Below, one piece after another: positions 37,232 to 48,200 of a stretch of 64,000 nucleotides of DNA. The notes under the pieces are model-generated. The model was given only the letters and a program-made list of their open reading frames with translations, was not told the DNA's origin and did no database searches. The stretch is from positions 36,208,001 through 36,272,000 of the forward strand of contig OZ020244.1 in the NCBI GenBank assembly GCA_963971285.1. The letters are read 5' to 3'. Origin of the DNA: Astropecten irregularis. Taxonomy: Eukaryota > Echinodermata > Asteroidea > Paxillosida > Astropectinidae. How positions within the stretch are numbered: the stretch's first letter is position 1; each line of letters begins with the position of its first letter. The position numbers and the translations under genes were made by a program.

Positions 37232-40200
37232 ATGTCGGACTCCGACGAATGTTCGGAGACGATGGCTGAGCTGAGGGTTGAAATTGAGCGTCTGAAGGGC
37301 GAGCTAACCCTCGCCAGCCAGGAGAAAACACGAGCTGCGGAAGAGATTGAGGAAATGAGAGAGATGTACGAAACGACCAAACGGGATCTACAGCTGACGA
37401 AAGAGGTGCGTGTCGTACGTAGGCCTAGATTAAAGGTTTACTGTAATCAAAACACGTTAAATACATCTGTATTGTTATAAAACTCAACCTGTCTATCTTT
37501 GTTTATGCTAAAAAATATTGTATATAGTAAAAGGAGGTATTTTGACCCATAATTTAGCAGCCCACTTTTCGCGACGGAAAACCTTGCTTTTAAATACGTC
37601 ACATGAAGAACGCCACGCAGTATACAGTGTGGCGATCCTATATAGTTCTGTATGTGATGACGTCACTTTGCTTTTGTTGCGTCGATCGGTTCCAAGGCGG
37701 ACTTTTTTGGGGGAAGGGGCGGGGCATACATGTACTGATTTTGTAACGTTTTGGTCAAAAGTAAGCACTTAAAGAAACATAAATTTGTAGCAATTAATTA
37801 TGTATTAAGCAATAATTTTACAGCACTTTCACCCCTTTCCCAATTTTGATTACAGTAAACCTTTAAAGTTCAAATCCACACATTAATTTTTGCTGTGCTA
37901 AAAAAGAAAATTCATTTCCGTAAAATGTTCGTATGCGGATTTATTTTATTTTTCATTAATTTTGGCAAGAGAGGTGGGCGGGGCCAACACTTACGTCGGA
38001 AGAGGGGGGCATCTTTTGATGGTTTTTGTTATTTTCTTCCAATAATTTTGAAAATTATTAATTGAAAAAACAACAAAACATTTTGTTCTGAAGGGAACAT
38101 TTATTTTGTATTATAAATTATTATAAATTGTTTCAGGGCAAATAATTTGCATCTGCATTTTATATCATTTTAGATTATGTTAGCCTTTCGGATTAGGGCG
38201 CTATATAAATATTGTATACTAAATCATTAATGTCATTGTTTTAATAATAATGAATAAGAATGATAAAAAATATATAAAAAGAAAATACTTGTTTAGCGTC
38301 TCCAGCACCTCTTCCAAATTGTACCTCCTGATCGGGAGTTATTATATGTTATTATTTTTTAAAGGTAATATCATACTTTGGTTTTTGTTAAAGAAATACA
38401 GATTCGTGGGCAAAAATATCAAGGAAGACACAGTTTAAAGAGTAATCTGTGAAAAACTTCAGTCTCTTGCGGTGCCCACTTTTTGAGAAAACAGTGAAAA
38501 CGGTCACAGTATTTCTTAAGTCTTTTCTCTTTTATTTTGGATCTTTAAAAGATCGAACATAATTTTGGTAATTGGTTTTATTTTTTTCTAGATAAATACA
38601 GCATTTCAGGCAGAAACATTTTAACGGTATGTTTCTACCATCACCAACTTTATACCCTGTAAGTTGTAGGCCTATAGGTAAATCTGTGAAAAATGTCCGT
38701 TTCGGTACGATACCAAAGTATGATACATGTACTATACCTTTAAGTCGTACGTTACTCGTACGTACGATCTCGTACTTACAGGTTATTAGTCTTATATCAT
38801 GCTTTGGTTTGTATAAAAAAAACCACAGATTCATGGGCAAAAATATCAAGGAAGATACAGTGACAGTCATCTGTGAAATTTTCAGTCCCTTCACCGTTTT
38901 TTTTTTATCTTTAAAAGTTGTTTTGGTCATTGGTTCAACTCTTTTCTCGACAATACAGCATTTCAGACAGAACACGTTTTTAACGGTATGTTTCTATCAT
39001 CGCCATATTAATACCCCGTAAGTTATAGGTAAATCTGTGAAGATTTCTGTAAGTTCGGTATGCTACCAAAGTATGATAGTACCTTTAAAAGATCAACATT
39101 GTTTTTGGTCACTGGTTTCACTCTTCTCTCGATAAATACACAGCATTTCAGGCAGAAAATGTTAACGGTATGTTTTTACCATCAGCATCTTTATACCCTA
39201 AAAATTATAGGTCTGTGAAGATTTCTGTTTCGGTATTACACCAAAGTATGATACTAGGTAAGTATCATACTTCGGTAGCATATAATACCGAAACAGAAAT
39301 CTTCACATATTTACCTATACAGTGTGTATAAAAAAAAACGCAACAGGATTTAAATTCAAATTTGTGAAGATTGTGTTAGCTTTCCAGCAAAGTGAATAGT
39401 ATCATGTTAAAGCCACATTTCTCCTCTTTCCAATGATATGTTTTTTTTTATTCATACACGGTCACGGATGGCTGAGTAATCATTATTTTTGGACAATGGG
39501 TCAGAATGGACTTGGGACCAAGTTTTACACACGGCTTAGAGCATCAAACACATCAATGATTCTTTGTCGGAGAGTTGCAATATCAGGTGGAGGGGTAATA
39601 AACACTTTCCCAAAGAAAAAAGTTACAAATCAGACCTGGAAATGGATACTTACAGATTTTAAATGAAAATGTGATTGGGATTACTGAAATAATGGAAAAC
39701 TTTCCTATGCAACAAAGGGGAGTGTTCAGACGCCTATGGTGGGCTCAGGATGGTGCATCAGCCCATCGACTAGTTGCAGTAAGAAACAGATTGGCTGAGG
39801 TTTTTGGACATCGAGTGATTGCTTGTATCATGATGTGGAGTGGCCATCGTGATCTCCGGATCTGACTTGTTGTTGTGACTTTTTCTTCTGGGGTTATCTC
39901 AAGAGCAAAGTGTTTATTACCCTCCACCTGATATTGCAACTCTCCGACAAAGAATCATTGATGTGTTTGATGCTCGAAGTCGTGTGTAAAACTTGGTCCC
40001 AATTCTATTCTGACCCATTGTCCAAAAACAATGATTACTCAGCCATCCGTAAACGTGTATGAATAAAAGCATATCATTGGAAAGAGGAGAAATGTGGCTT
40101 TAACATGATACTATTCACTTTGCTGTAAAATTAACGCAATCTTCAGAAATTTGAATTTAAATCCTGTTGCGTTTTTTTTGATACACACTGTATAACTTAC

Positions 40201-41064
40201 AGGGTATAAAGATGGTGATGGTAGAAACATACCGTTAACATGTTCTGCCTGAAATGCTGTATTTATCCCGAAAAGAGTAAAACCAGTGACCAAAATTATT
40301 GTTGATCTTTTAAAGATAAAATTAAAAGAGGAAAGACTTAAGAAATGACTGTGGCCATTTTTCACTGTTTTCTCAAAAAGTGAGCACCGTATGGGACTGA
40401 GATTTTCACAGATGACTGTTACTGTATTTTCCTAGATATTTTTGCCCATGAATCTGTATTTCCTTGACAAAAACCAAAGTATGATATTACCTTTAAGTCG
40501 TACGTACGACATACAAATCGTAAGTACGAGTAATGCGTCTTTATAACGTATTATATATTGCTCTTTGTGTTTCAGAACTCAATGTTGAAGTCCTCAGTCG
40601 CCGAGTATGAAGCCACGGAGCATGGACATCGGGAGACGCTGAAACATTCGGTTGAAATGTCGGATGACTTGCGTGAGGAGGTGATAAAACTCAAAGCACT
40701 TCTTGCGACCAAACGCGAACAGGTGAAAACGCTGAGGACTGTCCTCAGATCCAACAAGACAACGGCAGAGGTCGCACTTGCAAATATGAAGAGCAAATAC
40801 GACAATGAGAAGTGCGTCATCGCAGAGACAATGATCAAGATGAAGGATGAACTCAAGGCCCTCAAAGAGGACGCTGCGACATCTGCGAGTCTCCGCGCCC
40901 AGAATGACAAACGCTGTGAAGAGTACGAGGTCCAACTGGGTGAGATACAGCGGCAGCTATCCAGTGCGGAGGAGGATAAGAAGACCATGAACTCACTGCT
41001 CCGCATGGCCATCCAGCAGAAGTTAGCGCTGACCCAGAGATTGGAGGAGATGGGGGCGATTTGA
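37232..41064 (+). CDS. BicD: Short Bicaudal-D-like coiled-coil protein (220 aa)
   Basis: Two exons: 37232-37405 (58 codons, donor GTGCGT) and 40576-41064 (162 codons plus TGA, acceptor TTTGTGTTTCAG); phase 0 to phase 0. Exon 1 is a charged coil, with [20 protein letters not shown] close to the start of BicD proteins. Exon 2 carries [58 protein letters not shown] and [20 protein letters not shown], which is the C-terminal coil that in BicD binds Rab6 and Egalitarian cargo. Normal BicD proteins are about 780-970 residues, and the long dynein/dynactin-binding middle is absent. Where BicD has the CC1-box AAxxG, this protein has AAEEI. The intron contains only repeats (37430-37866, 38359-40496), so no hidden exon was found. 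It may be a paralogue, a partial gene copy or a domain-only isoform. It diverges from Arf, with about 2 kb between starts. Confidence 0.85.
37430..37866. repeat. TTAA-type MITE, family C
   Basis: TTAAAGGTTTACTGTAATCA to TGATTACAGTAAACCTTTAA. Contains TGACGTCA at 37658. It lies 25 bases after the BicD-like exon 1 donor. Confidence 0.9.
38359..38743. repeat. TTAA-type MITE, family A (X-type ends)
   Basis: TTAAAGGTAATATCATAC to TGATACATGTACTATACCTTTAA. It lies in the BicD-like intron; 37867-38358 before it holds no recognised feature apart from a GCGCTATATAAATATTGT short motif. Confidence 0.8.
38788..39088. repeat. TTAA-type MITE, family A, internally deleted
   Basis: TCTTATATCATGCTTTGG to GTATGATAGTACCTTTAA. 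Shorter in the middle than full copies. A further right-hand fragment follows at 39085-39255. Confidence 0.7.
39318..40192 (+). mobile_element. Foldback mariner-type element with long inverted ends
   Basis: Outer ends TACAGTGTGTAT and ATACACACTGTA with TA duplication. The inverted match continues far inward: AACGCAACAGG, AGTATCATGTTAAAGCCACA, AATGATATG, CCAAGTTTTACACACG and TATCAGGTGGAGGGTAATAA all appear inverted on the right side. The left arm is therefore an inverted copy of the 3' end, nearly 300 bases long. Confidence 0.85.
39671..39990 (+). pseudogene. Mariner-type transposase fragment, broken
   Basis: The frame from 39671 gives [20 protein letters not shown] and [10 protein letters not shown], the region of the second catalytic aspartate (QDGASAH). 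A frame change then leads to EWPS, a TGA in place of an expected Arg codon, SPDLTCC and [10 protein letters not shown], the region of the third acidic residue. The N-terminal DNA-binding part and first aspartate are missing. It is a dead fragment inside the foldback element. Confidence 0.8.
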
Positions 41065-41067
41065 CTA

Positions 41068-41275
41068 TTTCACCAAACTCATCGTAAATTGAATATTAAA
41101 TGATTTGGTGAAGGGCAAGCCTAATTTACATATCATCGTAACTTACTATCAATCGTATAGGGCCTATGATGTGTTGCAGCCCTAATGTGCATTGTGGGAT
41201 ACGAATATCTTTCGTGACATGTCGCAACTCTGCGATGCGTCGCAGCTACGACGAGTCCTGAGATCCATTTCACCA
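41068..41275. repeat. Repeat abutting the BicD-like stop codon
   Basis: TTTCACCAAACTCATCGTAA lies four bases after the stop, and CATTTCACCAGTT near the other end. SINE-2 tail GGTGAAGGGCAAGCCTAATT is at 41091-41125. Related to 15015-15196 (ATCGTAACTTA, ATCAATCGTA). Confidence 0.45.
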
Positions 41276-41331
41276 GTTCGGCTGATTTTATGGTCTAATT
41301 GTTCGATTCTCAATTAAATATGGAAAATAAC

Positions 41332-41962
41332 TAGTGTTATAGTCGAGTACTTTTTTTCCGAGTACCAAGTACTGCCGAGTACTTTGACTGTCGAGTACAA
41401 AGACAGGTCGAGTACTTTGCCAATCGTGTACAAGTACTGGGTTCCGAGTACAAGTACTTGTGCACATGAGTACAAGTACGAGTACAAGTACTTATCTACC
41501 GAGTACGAGTACGAGTACGAGTACAAGTACTTATATTCCGAAAATAAAAAACCCAACAAGTTGCGCTGTAGCGTTTGAATCCATTCTGCACAAATTCTCG
41601 GTATTATTTGAACCCAACAGTCGACGTGGACGACATGCCTAAGACTATTTTCCAGACTCAACTATATTCATAAGCATGTCATTTCTATATGCTAGATTTG
41701 ATTCGTTGTTAGAATGTTCAGATCCACGATCTTTTACCTGAACAGATATTTTATCGAGTACTCTTTTTCGAGTACGAGTATGTAGATGCTCGAGTACAAT
41801 TTTGGGATGTCGAGTTCCGAGTATTTTGTTGCCCGAGTACAAGTACCAAAGGACAAGTGCAAGTATTTGGACGTTCGAGTGCGAGTATGAGTACGAGTAC
41901 TCGGAAAACGGTACCCGAGTAGTACTCGAGTGCGAGTACCGAGTACGAGTACTACAACACTG
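41332..41962. mobile_element. hAT MITE made of GAGTAC repeats, copy 1
   Basis: Ends AGTGTTATAGTCGAGTAC and GTACTACAACACTG with exact 8 bp duplication AAAATAAC at 41324-41331 and 41963-41970. The inside is mostly degenerate GAGTAC/GTACTC words. A second element of this family is at 51969-52918. Confidence 0.9.
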
Positions 41963-42201
41963 AAAATAACAATAATAACAATAACATTTACATAACACTT
42001 AATACAATATTTCTAAGCACCCAGAAAGAAAGGAGAGGTTATTAACAAAACTGAATTAACTAATTAAACCTTGAATTCTGTAGGGAGAAAATTTTTCCAA
42101 AAGGCAAGTAATATCAAAAATGCACGTCTTATATCCCATTGTTTCCTTCTATCAGTATAATTCGCAATTGATTATCTGAGTCGGACACAGAAAAAAAATC
42201 G

Positions 42202-42475
42202 TTAAAGGTTTACTGTAATCCAAATTAGTATAGGGGTGAAAAAGCTTTCGCAGGCTCAGGCTCAGGCTCAGGCGCAGGCTCAGGCGCAGGCTATGACGCT
42301 CAGGCTCAGGCTGAAAATCTTTATCTTTAATAATACAGTTATTTCTTTCTGCCTGGTTGTGGTTTTTAAAATCTACTTCAAAACCGCAGCCAAAACCTTC
42401 TATTACCGATTATCTTAGAATACTGATTAACGAAATAGAGCCGGAGCCCGGGCCTCCGTTTCGTGAGTGCCCATA
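42202..42475. repeat. MITE C end fused to MITE family E (GGCTCA)n
   Basis: TTAAAGGTTTACTGTAATCC (family C left end) runs to about 42235. Family E follows: (GGCTCA/GGCGCA)n at 42250-42312, interior TTGTGGTTTTTAAAATCTAC, right end GGCCTCCGTTTCGTGAGTGC. Confidence 0.7.
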
Positions 42476-42771
42476 TAGTCAGTAGATAAACTAGCCATCT
42501 CTGGCCGGTGTAGTTTTCGAAAATGGTTGATACCAGAGAAAAAACCAAGGATGGTACACATACATAGGCCAATTTTCTACTTGCGCGCATGTTTATTCAT
42601 CGAGTATACATAACTTTGTTATTCGTTACTTGTTATTATTTTAAAGACTCAAATTATTTGTTGATTAGTCTAGCTATAAAACAACTGGTTGAACTAAACG
42701 GTAACGATAAATTGAATTGAAACATTACTTTTAAATGGGCGAGAGTATTGCCAATTGATAATTGACAAACT

Positions 42772-43137
42772 TTAAAGGTATACTATCACACTTTGGTGTA
42801 ATACCGAAACAGAAATCTTCACAGATTTACCTATAACTTACAAGGTGTAAAGATGGTGATGGTAGAAACATACAGTTATTTCTTTCTGCCTGAAATGTTG
42901 TATTTACCCAGAAGAGTAAAGCCAATGGCCAAAAACAGTTTTGATCTTCGAAAGATCAAAAGTCCTGTGATCAGATTTTAAAATTCTGTGGGCGTTTTTC
43001 ACTGTTTTCTCAAGAAGTGGGCATCGTATGGGACTGGGACTGCTTCGATCAGATGACTATTACTGTATCTTTCTTGATATTTTTGCCCATGAATCTGCTT
43101 TTCTTTCACAAAAACCAAAGTATGATATTACCTTTCA
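42772..43137. repeat. TTAA-type MITE, family A (X-type ends)
   Basis: TTAAAGGTATACTATCACAC to AAAGTATGATATTACCTTTC; central GATCTTCGAAAGATC. Confidence 0.8.
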
Positions 43138-43485
43138 CATAAGATTTCAAATGAAAGCTAAAATGGTTAAAACATTAGAAATAAAGATAAACTGACGTGA
43201 ATACATTCTAATTCTATACACTATTCCGCAATGTATTGTATATGCAACTATCAAAGTATTTCATAATTCCTATGGTTGATTAATATAAAATGTGTACATG
43301 ATGATTACTTTTTTATACGCATTTACAAGCAATTTGAAAAATGTCAAAGAATGCGGTCTTTCTTGTCACCTTTGTTGAAAGAACAAAACAAATGTAAACA
43401 TGAGATCACTTCTACTTGCGCGCATGTTAATTCGCTAAGTATACTTTAGTGTCATTAGAATTAATTTTGTAACCTGTTTGTTGAC

Positions 43486-43936
43486 TACGGAGCTCTAGAG
43501 GTGCCATCCGACATGTTGAGATCCTGAGATATAAATTATCTCGGGATGACGACATAATTATAACGTGCAAGATGACGACTTCCTGAGATAATCTAATATC
43601 ACAGGATGATTATTCAAGATAATGATCTTGACATCTTGATTTTAGGACGTCGTCATCCCGTGATAAATTATCTCAGGATGTCGTCATCTTGATTTCAGGA
43701 TGTCGTCATCCCGTGATAAATTATCTCAGGATGTCGTCATCTTCATTTCAGGATGTCGTCATCCCGTGATAAATTATCTCAGGATGTCGTCATCTTGATT
43801 TTTTAGGATGTCGTCATCCCGTGATAAATTATCTCAGGATGTCGACATCTTGCCCGTAATATGTCGTCATATGCATCCCAAATTACTTTATCTCAGAATC
43901 TCAACAAGTCGGATGGCACCTCTAGAGCTCCGTATA
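43486..43936. mobile_element. TACGGAGCTC element with 53 bp internal repeats
   Basis: Ends TACGGAGCTCTAGAGGTGCC and GGCACCTCTAGAGCTCCGTA, continuing ATCCGAC and GTTGAGAT. GTTGAC flanks both sides (two extra bases TA on the right). Four units of about 53 bases, from GGATGTCGTCATCCCG, start at 43645, 43698, 43751 and 43806. No ORF. Confidence 0.85.
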
Positions 43937-44243
43937 GTTGACTAAGCAATAAAGGATTTTTTTTAAACTAAAATAGTGATTGAATTATTATACATGTATG
44001 TAAAAGTTGTCTTGAGCATTCACATGAAGGGCTACATTATTATCGATACGGTAAAGTGAATTACTTTTAAATTGGCGAGAATTGATAATTTATTTTGCTC
44101 ACAAACTATGAAATTACCTTTAATATAGGCCTACTTTTTTAAACGAAAGCGAAAATATCACAAATGGTTAAAATAAAGAGAAACTGACGTGAATACATTC
44201 TCATTCTACATAATACTATTTCGTCTTGTATATGCAAGTAAAG

Positions 44244-44711
44244 TAAAACTCCTCAGAAAAAGTTTTGCAACTCAAGTTTGAGGGGTAATACATTTCTTAT
44301 TGCTCAATCATCATATGTGAATATGGTATCATTGGAAAGCGTGATTATTCCTCTTTACAATGATGTGTCATTTGTTATGATAACGTTATCGTGGAATGTA
44401 TGTCCTGATAAAATGTGCCGCAATGTCAAAAATGAAATGTTGCAAAATTCGTTGTTTGAATGGTGTTGATGCACTGATGCGAGAAAGCACGGTCCAAACA
44501 TGGTGTATTCTCATTTGCATTTAAAAACATTTCACTTCTGACTTATTCAGGAGAAATGCACATTCCATGATTACATAATCACAACAGATGGTACATCACT
44601 GTAAAGAGGAATAATCACGCTTTCCATTGATACCAGTTTCACCGTTCATAGATCAGTAACAACAAAGATATCATTTCTCAAATCTGAGTTGCATATCTTT
44701 TTGAGGGTTTA
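44244..44711. repeat. Mariner-like MITE
   Basis: TAAAACTCCTCAGAAAAAGT with TTTTGCAACTCA; right TGAGTTGCATATCTTTTTGA and GGGTTTA. Interior GGAAAGCGTGATTATTCCTC also appears inverted at 44602-44622. Confidence 0.75.
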
Positions 44712-44950
44712 TTACAGGATTCTAAGGTTAATTGATAAAAAAATTCTAGATGATTATTCCCATTTTATATGAATTTATAAGCAATTTGAAGAATGTCAAA
44801 TAATGATCTCTTTAGCAATCTTGTCATCTTTGTTAAACAAAATCCAGAAATTGTTCATTCCCATAATAAAAAAGTAGGAACACTATTATGTAATGTTCGT
44901 CTTCTGGTATACTTTTGACACAAAGCTGGGACAAAGCCACACAGTAATCC

Positions 44951-45263
44951 GAGCACACGGTTTTGAATGGCGCCCTCTTTTAATTAAAACAAGAAGCTGC
45001 AGTGGTGTCTATCGATCTAAATGCACTACAATTCCGGCTCAGTACTTGATGTGTGATTTATTCCTGAAAGGAACATGAACTTAGAAGAATATTCGGCATG
45101 GACAACATGTCCCGGATTTCCCCACTGGTCTTTTGCTCATGATTAGCTTTCCAGCTTCTCAGATTTCAATCAAAGATGATTGGCGGTGTACAAAACAATA
45201 TACTGACACCACCACATTTTCTTGTTTTAATCAAAAGAGGGCGCCATTCAAAACCGTGTGCTG
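44951..45263. repeat. Inverted-repeat MITE at the P450 3' end
   Basis: CACACGGTTTTGAATGGCGC plus CCTCTTTT, AAAACAAGAA; right TTCTTGTTTTAATCAAAAGA and GCGCCATTCAAAACCGTGTG. About 55 bp arms. It ends 12 bases after the P450 stop codon and contains AATAAA (minus strand, 45057-45062). Confidence 0.8.
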
Positions 45264-45274
45264 TATGGGCGTAC

Positions 45275-48200
45275 TCACTCCCTTGGAATGGCACACATTT
45301 CAAATTTCACTGGTGAATTTAAAATCCCATTCTTTCCTTTCAATGTTAAAGGTGGAGCATCTTGGGGCTTCTTGATGGTGAAATGATACAGGAGGTAGCT
45401 GAAGATGATAAAGAGCTCCATCTTGGCCAGATGTTCACCAATACAGACACGGCGACCTGGAATTGGGTTTTTGGGAAAACAAATTTCACTTTATAAGCAT
45501 TATAAGACACACTAATATTGCAATAATAGGGTTTTGAATTTTGTGCTGTAAAGGGGTTTAAAGGTATAATACATGATCGGTATAAAAAGGTCACAGAACA
45601 ACACTTTGCCTGATCCAGCATCTACATGAAATGATAAACCTGTGAAAATTTGAACCCAATCGGACATCTGAGTCACGACACAATAGTGAAAACCGGACTT
45701 AAACTTTTCTTATAAAACATAAAGGATGGTTTTGATCTAACTCCGAGATCAAAACTGTTTTCGGTCTTTGTTTGACTAATTTCTGGATAAATACATCATT
45801 TCAGGCGGAAAGATTTTAACGGTATGCAGCATATACCCTGATAGTTATATGTAAATCTGTGAACATTTCTGTTTGGGTATGTTACCAATCATGTACTGTA
45901 CCTTTAAACAGCCATCAGCAAAATATCACATGACATTGTATTTAAATCCAAATACAGACACTCGTATTCTTGAAGCAGTCGTCAAAATAATGTAGACTCT
46001 AAGAACTTAGTTTGAAGTGCTCCATTTGGAGCTGAATTGGTTGGTATAATAATAGCAAACATGGAACGATATACATGTAGTACGAGTGAAGAGAGAGACA
46101 GCCATTTTATCAAGCGAGATTGTGTGCATTTACGAAACAGAGGCTTAGGCTCAGGCTCAGGCTCAGGCTCGGGCTCAGGCTCAGGCTCGGGCTCAGGCTC
46201 CAGCTCTGACATCCATGCTGAAAATATAGGTTGTGGATTTTCATTGAAGCTGAAGCTCTGTTTTCCTTTTCAAACCAGATGGCAGAGAATCTACTTCCGA
46301 ACCGCAGCCACGAATGGATTCACGAAATGGAGCCGGAGCCTCCGTTTCGTAAACGCCATGTGATCAACATGGGTGATTCACAATAGTGCGCCACCATGAG
46401 TTTGTAACGCGTTGGCCAATCATAATGCGCGGAATTAATTTTTGTCGACAAACTGCGCATGTGCAGAGATGATTAGTTTGTCAACAAATTGGCCAACGCG
46501 TTGCAAACTCATGGTGGCGCACCGGAGCACCGGAGCACTCAGTGCCTGCTTGGGAACAGAGGGACAATTTTCTTTTCAATTTCATTTTGTGAGAGACATT
46601 TTGGCGTTTAGGAGTGAGCACCACTTACCAATGCCAAAGGGTATCAGCTCCTCACGGGGTTGAAACTTCCCATCTTTGTTCAGGAATCTCTCCGGGCGAA
46701 ACTTGTCAGGCTCGTCCCACACCGTTGGGTCGTAATGGTTGTGCCATAGATTGGATAATACCATTGTACCCTTCGGAATATTGTAGCTAAACAAAGAATA
46801 ATAATAAAAAGAGGTATTTAATTTTTTTTGTTTTTGTCCAATGCATGTCTTGGAATGCCCTAAAATGTTGGTTCTTTAAAGGTAGTATCATACTTTTTAT
46901 CAAAGAAATACATATTCATGAACAAAAATATGAAGGCAGATACAGTAACAGTCATCTGTGAAAATTTCAGTCCCATACGGTGCCCACCTTTTGAGAGAAC
47001 AGTGAAAAACAGCCACAGTATTTCTTAAGTCTTTTCTCTTTTATTTTTGATCTTTTAAAATATCAAAAAGATTTCCGGTCGTTGTTTTACTAATTTCTGG
47101 ATAAATACACCATTTCGGGCGGAAACATTTTAACGCCTGTTTCTACCACCACCATCTTCATACCCTGTAAGTTATACGTAAATCTGTGAACATTTCTGTT
47201 TTCGATGTTTACCAAAGTATGATACTACCTTTAATGCCGGATTATACAAACAAATGTATGAAGAAAAGCTTGTTCCAACTTTAAAGGGCATGTACATTGT
47301 ACAACACTGGTAAAGGTGACAGACTCACAGCTGCAGGCTGCTCATAATTTGATTTGTCTTGGAATAAAAACAAACCTGTAACATCAATTGATCATTGGAA
47401 ACAGTAAAAAAGGAAAGACGAGAAACCAATTTTTATGCCAATTGTGTGGGAATAGCTGTCTCATTTTTTAACTCGCCAAGATAAAAAATGTTTTGGTGTT
47501 TGGTTTGATAATTTGGTGTTGGTAAATACAGCATTTCAGGCAGAAATGTTCACAGTATGTTTCTACCATTAACGTCTTTATACTCTGTAAGTTATACGTA
47601 AATCTGTTAACATTTCTGTTTTGGTTTGTTATCAATGTTGTATCATTCACTTTAACAAACAAAATTGGGTAATTACCCGTTAACTACGGTATCCTCGGAG
47701 GACATGTGAGGTACTGCTACTGGAGTGATGGTCCCCATGCGCTGGATCTCACAGATCACCGCCTCGGTGTAAGGTAGATCAGGCTTGTCTGAAATCCTTG
47801 GGAGACGATTGCGGCTTGTGGCTTGATCCAACTCTTGCTGGACGCGAGCCTGTATCTCAGGATGTGCCATCATATACAGCATGCCCCAACGGAGAGTAGT
47901 GGCGGTAGTCTCGGATCCAGCACCGAACAATTCGGACACAATATGGAATATGTTCTCAGGCTGCAGGGCAAGCGACTGAACACCTTGCTTCTTTTTTATT
48001 TGCATCTCACGGTAGAAGACATCGATAATATCCCGAGGGTAGTCGACATCATGCTCGTGTACTCCTACCAGACGAACGATCTCACTGTAGAACTTTTCCA
48101 CAGTAGCGATGTAGCGTTTCATAAACGGAAACATCTTCAACTTGAGAAACACGGGAGAAAGTTCAAATATGCCACCAAAGCCTGAACCCTGAGCGTTGTC

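Larger units (their letters stand above)
39254..40496. repeat. TTAA-type MITE, family A, split by a mariner
   Basis: Left part GGTAAGTATCATACTTCGGT to TTTACCTA; right part resumes ACTTACAGGGTATAAAGATG and ends GATATTACCTTTAA. Removing 39318-40192 and one TA restores a continuous family A interior. Confidence 0.85.
42574..44840. repeat. Tandem duplication of about 480 bp carrying different insertions
   Basis: Unit 1 (42574-43405) and unit 2 (43406-44840) share CTACTTGCGCGCATGTT, ATTACTTTTAAATKGGCGAG, CTGACGTGAATACATTCT and AAGCAATTTGAARAATGTCA in the same order. Unit 1 contains MITE A (42772-43137). Unit 2 contains 43486-43936 and 44244-44711. Confidence 0.8.

Noticed and set aside
37406..40575. 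Hidden BicD exons in the intron
   Set aside because: The interval is explained by MITE C, several MITE A copies and the mariner. No BicD-like coil was found in any frame.
46037..46363. ORF with GSGSGS repeats, and the opposite frame with EPEPEP
   Set aside because: Both are translations of the GGCTCA hexamer inside a MITE.
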